A stretch of DNA of 64,000 nucleotides from Bactrocera neohumeralis (taxonomy: Eukaryota; Arthropoda; Insecta; Diptera; Tephritidae), in the NCBI RefSeq assembly GCF_024586455.1, contig NC_065920.1, forward strand, positions 11,556,144-11,620,143, given 5' to 3'. Both the position numbers and the translations under genes were made by a program. The notes beneath the pieces were generated by a model that was given only the letters and a program-made list of their open reading frames with translations, was not told the origin of the DNA and made no database searches. Positions 55,498 through 64,000 of the stretch are shown here, piece by piece (the first letter of the stretch is position 1; each line of letters starts with the position of its first letter).

Positions 55498-55499
55498 TA

Positions 55500-55579
55500 T
55501 CTTACATAACCACAGGCTCTCTTATGGAAATTCCATTTACTCAAAAAGTCAAAGAATTGAATGTATTTTATAAAATATA
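55500..55579. other. Short spacer between two transposons
   Basis: About 80 bp, ending in ATA, the candidate target duplication of the next element. Confidence 0.5.
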
Positions 55580-56750
55580 CAGGGGTGTTGTGGAATCTGG
55601 TAGTTGTCGGAATCAGAATTGAAACCGATCAAAAAAAGCAGTAGGTGTCATGAATTCAGACATTATTGGTTTGATATTCGAAACAAAATTTGTATCGGTT
55701 TTGGGTGTCACGGAAACCAATTTTATCGGTTTTGCTGTCAGAAACAAAGCAAGAAGATAATCGCACACAGATTTGAAATGCAAGTTAGGAAATCAAGTTA
55801 TTTTATTGTTACGAATTAATTTATCTTTATTTCTATAAGAGAAAAAATAAAAATAAAACACGTAAAGTTTTAATTATTGAGTTTTGAAAAAAATGGGGAT
55901 ATTTAAGGAGGGAGCCTGCTTTAGAGGCTTAAAAAATCAATTTTTTTAGAATTTTTTTGGGAGGGAAAGAAATAATTGATTAAAGCGAAATTTCTAGGGT
56001 TTATAGTATATACATAGATATGTATTTAAAACATCATCCGAAAATTTTTTTTGGATACGAAATCTTTGATATTCTGCCTTAGGGAAGCAATTGCTCGATG
56101 CATCTCGCATGTGCATTTGTCGGACGGCGGGCAGTATGCAGGTTGCAATTTCTATCGGAAACAAAAAATTCAAAGAGATTCAAATTTGTTAATAACTTAT
56201 GTTCAAGTTAAACTAGGAAAATTTCAAAAACAATTGTATAATTCTAAAAAAATTTTAAAATTAGAAAAAAGAGGCCAAAAAATTTTACTTTATGTTGTTT
56301 AAACATATGTTTAAACTTAATTTTTCTTAGTTTTTTTAGTTTAAATAGAAGATAATTTAATGCCGAAGATAATAAACTTTGCCCCAAAAATCGTAAAATT
56401 GAAAAACCGAGAAATCGCGCGTCAAAGTCTTCGCTTTCTTCCCTTAAAGAAGATTTACAAAACGTAATAAACGTAACTTAACACCCAAATACATCTTTAT
56501 TCATTCGATATATGTTATCTCTTAAAATCTTTCTTTAATTCGGAACTCATTAAAAACTTTAATAGGATTGCTTCCAAATGTAATCATTTGCAAGTTTTGT
56601 CATATTAGTAAACAGCTGGTTCGAATATTGATTTTGCGTATGTTCGAAAAGACGAAAATCCAATCAGATTCTGTGACACCATTCATAATCAGAATTGGTT
56701 TGCAATTCTGACAGCTAAGCAATTCTGTCTTGGATTCCACAACACCCCTG
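55580..56750. mobile_element. TIR element of unassigned superfamily
   Basis: Both ends carry the perfect 18-bp inverted repeat CAGGGGTGTTGTGGAATC (55580-55597 and 56733-56750). ATA flanks each side (55577-55579 and 56751-56753), a possible 3-bp target duplication; no 8-bp duplication is seen. The AT-rich interior (1171 bp overall) has frames at 55604-55819 and 56051-56302 (+) without any transposase motif that I recognise. The first reads GFGCHGNQFYRFCCQKQSKK, the second CNFYRKQKIQRDSNLLITYV. A 3-bp duplication would suit a PIF/Harbinger-like origin, and the CAGGGGTG start is also common in hAT elements. It is probably non-autonomous. Confidence 0.72.
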
Positions 56751-57779
56751 ATAATTTTTTTTGTGAAGTACATTGTGAATCCACAAAGGAACGCTTTAGA
56801 TTAAGCTATTTGAAATTTCATTACAAAATTTCTGTTAAATCCAATTCCCATCTTATTCGCCTTGAATATAGTTTTGAAAGTCAAAAGTCTCTTTCACCGC
56901 CATAAATTGTGCACCTCTTTCAACTAATTACTGGCTTTCATGCGACAACAAAAGAAACTTTATGAATACCGTGAAAATTTAGCATAATTCAAAGACAGAA
57001 ATTCCTAACTTAATTTTCTGCGCTTAACTTTGGGTTTGTGGGAATACAGCCGCGGGCGCCCCGTGCGCCGATTGCATATGCGTCCGTGCTGCGGCGCATA
57101 ATCATAACACACCTGCGGCGATATGCATCTGGAGACGGAGGGGCCAGGCATTTGGTTGCAGTGTCACTGCGCTCACTGTTTGCTCGCTAAAGGAAGTTTA
57201 CGCAACGACGAAAAGCAATTCAGTGAACCCAACAACGGCAGCATGAATGCCGTTATCAGCGTGTTCGACGCGCTTGGGTGTGTGCGCCTGTGCTTGGTTT
57301 GTTTGCTGCAAAAGTTACTTAAGATGCATGCACGGCAGGCAACTCAATTTCCGGCCAACCGCTAACGCAGCACGAACGCCTTCGCCCACAAACACAATAC
57401 ACACTGGCATATTCATATCGCTCACACACACACATGCATATTACTAAGCGCGGTTTACCTGCTGTAAGTGTATTTAGTTATTATTGGACGGTTGCCGCTC
57501 CCTACGGCTGTAACCGCAGCTGCTTCGTTGAGCTCATTCTGTCGGCGGTGTCGGTGGATGTTGGTGTTGGTGTCGGTGTCGCCGTGTACCGTTTGTCAAC
57601 ATAATTTATGCACGTCGACGCCTTGATTACCGGCAACTGTTAGGCGCATTCAAATGGAAATGTAATGCAGCTGCTTGAGGCGCATCGAGGTGCATATGCC
57701 ACCATTACCAACACATGTGCGCGCAGGTGTCTTATGTAAACAGACAGTGGTGCGCGCAACTGATCTTAATATCACCTGG
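56751..57779. other. Low-copy island, relatively GC-rich
   Basis: 57045-57360 and 57520-57600 are among the most GC-rich parts of the window, with CACA at 57423-57435 and a GTCGGTGT/GTTGGTGTT run at about 57550-57585. Frames at 57123-57365 and 57247-57447 (+) overlap in different frames and have no recognised domain. A host exon or promoter here cannot be excluded but nothing supports one directly. Confidence 0.35.
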
Positions 57780-59100
57780 GGAAATTATGTGCTGATACTG
57801 CTAGTGATAATTATAAATGAAATGGTAATTCGTATTGATAATGATAATGATTAATATAAAAAAATGTAATATCGACAGTGGAAACGGTATTGGTAGTGGT
57901 AATGATAACCAATTGTAATTGTAACTGTAATCATAATTGTAATTGTGATTGTAATCATATTTGTAATTGTAATTCTAACCATAGAAATACTAAAAATAAT
58001 CAGGTAGTGAATGTTTTATTTTTAGTGATAATAGTGATGGTGTTGGGAATCATACTTGTAATGGTAATGAAAACTTTATTATTTAGAATCATAATTCTAG
58101 TGATAGTTATAGTCATATTGATAATGGAAATGGTAATGACAATGATTACTTATAATGTTAATTAATCTTATATTGCTGGAATTGTAGTTGATATTGATAT
58201 TCTATAATAATAATGGTACTGACACTTTATATTGAGTGGTAATGATAACGGTAATGGTAATCGTAATTGTATTGGTAATGAAAAGTTTACTATTTTAGGG
58301 TAGGGATAATGTGAATGATAGTGAAAATGATATTGAGATTGAGAACGATACTGGTAATCATCATTTTTGTGATAATTCTTCTTTAAACTGAAAATGATAA
58401 CACACTTATTCTCCGTATTCGACCCTTCTTCAAGTATTTTCAATATCATTAGTGATATAATTACAGTTAATATTCATATTATATAATAATAATGGTAACT
58501 AGAGAGATAATATTGGTAATGATAATGATTATCACACTTATAACATAACAATGATAATAAGAATTAATGATAAATGGTAACCATAATTGCTATTGTAATG
58601 GTAATGATAAGTATTCATAAATGTAATGGTAATGCAAATTTTCTTTTAATTAGTATTTATAATGATAATCATAATGATGGTGATGATTTTATTTTTGAAT
58701 AAGGTAAGGATATTGATAATTAGTATAACATTATTAGTAATGCAAAGACAGTAAATAGTAATGGTAATTGGTAATGGTAATGATAATTAATGATAATAGT
58801 AATTATAAAAGCACGTATAATTTAAAAAGTAGTGAAATTTTTATTTTTAATGGTAATTAGAATGGTAATGGTAATCATAATTGTAATGGTGGTAAATATT
58901 TTTATATTTAATGGTAATTATCTTGGTAAAGGTAAAAGTAGTTGTAATGAAAATGTTATATTTATGATAATGGTAATTGTAATCATAATTGTAATGGTAG
59001 TGAATTTTTTTATTTTTAATGGTATAATGGTAATTACGAATAATACAATATAATGGTACAGATATTGATATTTATACTGAAAATGGTATTTATATTGTTT
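57780..59100. repeat. Degenerate hexanucleotide array (GGTAAT/GATAAT/TGTAAT), about 1.3 kb
   Basis: Hundreds of six-base steps of the form NNTAAT dominate the tract, e.g. TGTAATTGTAACTGTAATCA near 57914 and GGTAATGATAACGGTAATGG near 58240. Longer modules with ATTTTTATTTTTAATGGTAA recur near 58838, 58895 and 59005. Frames such as 57878-58165 (+) read N/C/H/V/I-biased peptides as a result and are not genes. No transposon end is visible. A shorter tract in the opposite orientation lies at 53.42-53.66 kb. Confidence 0.88.
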
Positions 59101-60600
59101 GGTATTAACGAATTATAGCAACACTTTTCTCTCTAACAAGTGCTCAGCCTTTCGGCTTTAATAAACTCATTAATTTCTCAAAATCATATGAACAGTATTT
59201 TCGCACACTATTCAACTTCCAATTATTGCCCATTCACATCGCTGCGTTGCGTGCGAAACGTGTGATGAAAATTTACTGCGCTACTATTTAGATTGTTGTT
59301 GTTGTATGAAAACTGTATACTTATCGCTAAGCAAATGTTTGAATAAAATGTGCGCGCAATTTCGCCTGAATGCTAGCACAATCTTGCATTATTATGCAAC
59401 CGCATTCATAAATGTATGATAGGCAACGAAATTATAACTCACGTTGTGGCAGTCACAAGCTGCAAGAGCGTAGCACCGACGCTGGGTATGTGTGCGCGAT
59501 GCCAGTGGACGAAAAACAAGAACGGCAGCATTTCAAATAACCAAATACGTGTACGTTGATATGGAGAGCAGTGCAGCCAAGTAAATAATCATGCCGCCAC
59601 AAGCAGCTCTGTTAGCGGCACTACAAACAATACCATCTTTGTATGTACATATATACTTGTATGTATGAGAGTACTGCATAGAAATGGCTATGAGGAAGCA
59701 CACGGTAAATCTCTTGGCCAAATTCAGTTGCTATGTGTTAGTTCACAAACACTCATATAATATCACAAACACACATCGCTGCATAGTTATCTTGCCTGGC
59801 TGAGCGAGTTTATCAACATCAAGTAGAAATATTATTTTCTCATTTCATTACATTTTTTTTATGAATACGCTTACAATTTGGGTTATACGAAATAAATTGC
59901 ACATTTTGTAGCAATGTTGTTGATAAGAACTCAACAACAATCACAGCGCTGTAAAAGAGGTATTCCGGTTGAGGCCCAGCCAGCGGCGGAAATGCCACAC
60001 TAACATACTTTCACATGCTTACAGACACTCAGCCACACATCCACACATACATATGTGTGTGCGAGTGCTGTAAAAGATAAGCGTGGCAAAACTAGAAAAG
60101 GCGTAATTTGGTTTTCTGTGCGATTTACGATTACTGCAAATTGTGCTGGTGACAATTTGGTTTTCACACACACGCGATTCGCAACATTGTTTTTAGCCAT
60201 AAATGACTTTAAAAGGGTTCTAAAACAACATTAACACATACATATAGACATATATATGTACATATGTACCTATGTATGTATATGCGTTATGCTTGCCAAA
60301 TTTCATATAAGTGCACATGTTCACATATACAAATATATATGTTCGCCATATTCACATTTGATTTACACTTTTGTTCACTGCCGTCTGCGTAAGTCTGTTT
60401 TATGCACTTCTTCATTTGTTTATCGCAAGAGCTTAGTTGCTGAGCAGTGTGTACACTGTAGCCATAAAATGAAAATACTCTACATGGAAAATAGTTTATT
60501 GAGATATTTGCTCTTTTGTTGACATGAACAGTTTTATTACTGATAATGGTTTGGTTTTTCTGCAAGAAGCTTTACTTTGAAATCATTGAGCGTGCATTAA
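59101..60600. other. Low-copy island
   Basis: Mixed composition with GT/CA and TATG/CATA runs at 59640-59665, 60040-60062 and 60240-60290. Frames at 59533-59721 (-), 60000-60200 (-), 60256-60522 (+) and 60287-60565 (-) are unrecognised and overlap each other. Confidence 0.35.
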
Positions 60601-61261
60601 ACATGATCCTTCAGATTAGTATGGAAAGTCTGCAACAGTTTTTAGGGGTCCACCTAGTGTGGATTTAAAAAAAAATTGGATTTTTATTTTTTTTTCGTAT
60701 TTTGTTGGTCAATAGTCTTAAAAATAACATACTAAAATTATACATCAATTTTTCAAATATTTTTTTGATTAAGGCTTCTAAAGTGTAGTCGATCAGTTCA
60801 AACAGCTCCATCAGTCCTTTTTTTAATTTTGCTCAAAACTATATTTTTCAAATTAGCTTTAGTGATTACTCGGAGACAGTTGATTACAAAAATTTTTTCA
60901 CTCATTAATATTCGAATTTTGGCAGGCCAAAACTGACCAAAATTTGTGTATATCGTCACCTAGAATGCAAAATAACGTTCTCAGATTTTGCTCTTAAGTT
61001 TTATGGCTACAGGTGTTACCAAATTCAAACTGCTTTTTTAATGAAGGAAAAACACCAATAACAAATCATTCCATTGTTTAAATAATAGATATCACTCATT
61101 CCTAGTCTAATTTGAGTTTTAGTTATAAAATTTTTTCATATTAGGTTTGACAGGAGAAAAGAGCGAAGGAGTACTGCAATTGTTTTTCTGATGACCAAAA
61201 TTTGATGTAAGATCGTGTGAAACTCAATTTCATTAGGTGTTTTTTATTATTATATTTTGGA
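60601..61261. other. AT-rich stretch, no feature assigned
   Basis: T-rich and A-rich runs near 60668-60700. It reads like decayed repeat DNA but I cannot assign it. Confidence 0.3.
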
Positions 61262-62355
61262 CTTTTAAACAAAAGTATATAATTTATGTATATATAATTG
61301 ATCAGCGTGACGAGCTGAGTCGATTAAGCCTTGTAGGTATAAGTCCGAGTTTCCTTCGGCATCTGCACCTATGCTAAAAAATCCCTCGTACCTTATCATT
61401 CGCAGTGGTTTCTATGTGGCGGGTCCCAAACTTAGCGAACAATCTCTTAACCTTTATGAACATTTATATAGTGAGTCGCTAGTTTCAAGACCGACGTCTG
61501 CTCGCAGCCGCACATCTAATGAACAGCACATCAGCAATTATACTTTAGCGAACCCTTAAACTGAATATGTCGGAGTGAGTCCGCTGAAGCTTCCTCCATT
61601 TTCGTCGTTATCTCAGACTCCACACGGGTTGGCTACCGCATGTTACACAAACGTTATCACGATTCCATCGCGCGCGGCGAGGACGCAAGAGTAGGAATTG
61701 GATATAGTCCTACATCTGTAACCGCTGACCCAATAGCATAACTATACCCCATCCTCGGCCATAACTTCAAAAGTGGTGTCTACGCTAGTAAGGAAGAAAA
61801 GATGACCCTAGTTGTTTTCTTCCAAAGAAGTGCTCATTGGTCGGAACCGCCGACATGGGATCACTATGGCATATATGTAGCTGTCATACAAAGAGAGTGA
61901 CCGAAATGAAGTGCTTCTAAGTACAACTTTTTCATTTGAAAAAATTTTATCACAAATTTGGCGTCGGTTATTGCCTAAGTCACTGATGCAATCTCTTAAG
62001 GAATTGTTCAGATTGGACAACCAAAACATATAGCTGTTTTACTAAATAACCTGACCTATCGAACTCACGGTCTTGTGTGGAATCCTTTTTTATTTTACAA
62101 GATATGTGCAGGAAGTTTGCGCAGATAATAATTGAATAAATCGCTCCAAACTTCCAAGATTTTGCTCAGTACAAAAGGACAAAAGCCAAATGTGGGTATG
62201 CACACAACTTCAGATCGGACCACTATATCATATAGCTGCCATATTAACTGACCAATCAAATAAAAGGACAAAAATCTTTTTAGAACTTATGTGCTATAAA
62301 AAATGCAGCTGTGAAGGGTACTATGGTTTCAGTTTCTTCAAAACATCGCAGTGTG
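61262..62355 (+). mobile_element. DINE-1/Helentron-like repeat (family A), copy 3, interrupted
   Basis: Plus-strand blocks: AATTGATCAGCGTGACGAGC, TGAGTCGATTAAGCC (61296-61330), then beyond an insertion GGTCGGAACCGCCGACATGG, GATCACTATGGCATATATGT (61837-61876), TCAGATCGGACCACTATATC and ATATAGCTGCCATATTAACT (62210-62250). The 3' part is near 62315-62345 (GTGAAGGGTACTATGGTTTC). Order and orientation are opposite to copies 1 and 2. Confidence 0.62.
61385..61805. mobile_element. RTE-like chimeric fragment inside the DINE-1-like copy (copy 8)
   Basis: The left part has the antisense leader (TTCTATGTGGCGGGTCCCAA, CTTAGCGAACAATCTC, 61410-61447). The right end has the sense 3' tail AAAAGTGGTGTCTACGCTAG followed by TAAGGAAGAAAA (61769-61800), as in copy 3. 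The middle is too decayed to assign. The antisense-leader/sense-tail layout repeats that of 39.44-40.05 kb. Confidence 0.5.
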
Positions 62356-63385
62356 TTCTAAAAAATTTATAAAAATATAGATACTTTTTATTGTGTTTTT
62401 TCAAAATCTAAAAAATCTCCGGTTTTTAGTTGTGACCCTTAATAACCACGCTCTTGTTAGTCTTTTATATCCATCACATAGCTATCCGTCGTCTTTTGTT
62501 TACCTTCTCTTTTGACGCAAAAGCTGATTGACGGGTTTCGTTCAAAATTTGCGTTCCATTATTATGCTTCTATTTGAAAATGTTGTAAAATCAGACTGTA
62601 ACTACACCTGATTCCTATATAATGCTATTTTATAGTTAGATTTATCTAAATTGGCTGAACAACAGATATCTCAGAAGTCATAAACCAAATTTATCTACAT
62701 ATAGTACCTTTAATATCACATAAATAATGCTTGAACGTGGTCAATATCTATATACCAGTATAGTTTCCGATCTTCAAGTGAAATTTATAACCAATATAAC
62801 GGTGAATATGTTCAAACCTCAAAACATTTTTTATAGCCTCTCTGGTTGACTGTACGTTTCAACACTCATTCACAGAGCTTTTATCGTACCACTGGAAATT
62901 GACGCATACAAATTTAGTATATACAATTTTTTAAAATAACCAACATATTCTTTACATAGACCCTCCTTCCATTCAACTTCTACGTCCATGTATGTTTTAT
63001 TTAAACATTGTTGATATGTATTCTAGTGATACTTCGAAGTTACGTCGCCCTTAGCTCTGTTTGCTTGGGTAATCAGTGGAGCGTGCCTTCTTGAGTTTTT
63101 CGGCGATTACAGTAACTTAATATCAGGCACGAGTTCTAAACTTGTTCGGATACACATACTCGTGTGTATTCTTGTACGTTCCTAGAAAAATGTTTTGTTC
63201 GCCTCACCTTTGTTCACTTCAATTTGATCAAAATGAATTTACATTGCATTACAGTAATGGAGCCAAGTCGATAAGTTCTGTTTGGTCAAAAATAGACGCA
63301 AAGTGGTCGGAAATATGTACGAATTCACTTGAAATTGAGCTAAAAGTGATTACAGTGGCATATATTAGTATATTTCTCACGCGCA
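62356..63385. other. Gene-free AT-rich stretch
   Basis: No recognised gene. The 63142-63396 (+) frame of 84 codons is unrecognised. Confidence 0.35.
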
Positions 63386-63389
63386 CTTT

Positions 63390-63965
63390 CTCTTGATGTC
63401 TTTTTATTTCTCTTTATTTATCTCATAATTTTTCGCTATATGTCTCAATATCTCTAATATCTAACTCATTCTCTCTATCTCTGTATCTCTGGATACCTAA
63501 TCTCTATCTACCAATTTTTTCTCTCTTTATATCTTGCTCACTATCTCTCTCTTTTTTACTCTACCAAACTCAGTCATTCTCTGGCGTTATGAAACTTTCT
63601 CTCTCTATAGAAGTTTTCTCTCTCACAGGAGGTCGAAAAGTCTCTTGATGCTTTTTTGTTTCTCATTATCTATCTCAATATTTCTCTCTCTGTTTCTCTG
63701 GATACCTAATCTCTATCTACCAATATTTCTCTCTCTTTATATCTTACTCACTTTCTCTATTTTTTAGTCTACCAGATCGCTCTCTTCGCTTTCTCTCTCT
63801 GTAGAAGTATTGAGGAAGTCTTCTGATGTCCTTTAATTATCTTTATCTATCTCATTATCTCTCTCTCTGAAGACCTGATCTTTATATACCAATTTCTCTC
63901 TCTCTCTCTTATATTCTACTCTCTGGCGTTATGTCGTTTTCTCTTTCTGTAGAAGTTTTCACAAT
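63390..63965. repeat. Pyrimidine-rich tandem repeat, about three units of 180-250 bp
   Basis: TCTC-rich on the plus strand. Anchors recur: TTGATGTCTTTTTATTTCTC-like blocks near 63393, 63640 and 63818; CTGGATACCTAATCTCTATC near 63488 and 63704, with CTGAAGACCTGATCTTTATA near 63867; TAGAAGTTTTCTC-like blocks near 63608, 63792 and 63952; and TCTCTGGCGTTATG near 63578 and 63924. Unit length varies because CT runs expand and contract. It may continue past the window. Confidence 0.75.
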
Positions 63966-64000
63966 TTACTTGAAATATTCGTTTCTCCACAAAAGCAAAC

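Noticed and set aside
57878..58449. Frames of 93-95 codons on both strands in the hexanucleotide array
   Set aside because: A six-base periodic tract produces open frames and biased peptides automatically; both strands are open for this reason.
1..64000. tRNA, rRNA or snRNA genes
   Set aside because: I saw no A/B-box pair with a cloverleaf and no rRNA-like conserved block; a covariance-model scan was not possible here.

Overview
This 64 kb window is eukaryotic, AT-rich, intron- or intergenic-type DNA from an insect, most likely a higher dipteran. I favour a tephritid fruit fly. The reasons are the transposon repertoire: several DD41D mariner-type copies of the kind first named rosa in Ceratitis, DINE-1/Helentron-like repeats, RTE-like and R1-like non-LTR remnants, and many CA/GT and CAA microsatellites. 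The family assignment is inference. I found no host protein-coding exon, rRNA, tRNA or CRISPR that I can defend. Nearly all open frames of 60-180 codons are either decayed transposon pieces or chance frames in simple sequence.

Layout. 1-0.57 kb: DINE-1-like repeat cut by the window edge. 1.3-2.4 kb: low-copy island with CAA/CAG runs. 2.87-3.77 kb: satellite-like array rich in AAGCTTTAAA. 6.4-6.96 kb: R1-like retrotransposon tail. 7.35-8.68 kb: DINE-1-like repeat with a TA-flanked mariner inserted. 11.3-12.56 kb: Tc1-like fragment abutting an inverted mariner fragment. 14.4-15.6 kb: rosa-like remnant and a non-LTR reverse transcriptase tail. 18.1-18.9 kb: tandem repeats of about 260 bp. 19.0-20.85 kb: RNase H remnant and a rosa-like element folded into a large inverted repeat. 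23.7-25.3 kb: RTE-like reverse transcriptase. 28.5-30.3 kb: internally deleted mariner, then a Tc1-like transposase pseudogene. 32.1-33.0 kb: mariner related to the Hsmar1/cecropia group. 34.3-35.2, 39.4-40.0, 42.5-43.1, 46.4, 51.9, 53.0-53.4 and 61.4-61.8 kb: further RTE-like pieces. 36.5-38.2 kb: rosa-like element split by a DINE-1-like element. 43.5-44.2 kb: RNase H remnant. 47.35-47.72 kb: small TIR element. 48.7-50.45 kb: two rosa-like copies, one split by an R1-like fragment. 52.3-52.6 kb: R1-like fragment. 53.88-55.50 kb: structurally complete Tc1-like transposon. 55.58-56.75 kb: TIR element of unassigned superfamily. 57.8-59.1 kb: degenerate hexanucleotide array. 63.4-63.97 kb: pyrimidine-rich tandem repeats.

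Between these lie low-copy islands (about 8.7-9.85, 12.85-13.97, 17-18.1, 22-23.1, 30.9-31.9, 35.4-36.1, 40.4-41.7, 44.6-45.6, 47.8-48.6, 50.6-51.8, 56.8-57.8 and 59.1-60.6 kb). They could be regulatory DNA of a neighbouring or enclosing gene, but nothing in the window proves this. The genes do not work together as a pathway. What can be read is insertion history: nested insertions, internal deletions, an inverted duplication and possible twin-priming. I see no convincing new functional system. The items most worth checking are the complete Tc1-like element, the unassigned TIR element, the rosa-like fold-back and the hexanucleotide arrays.
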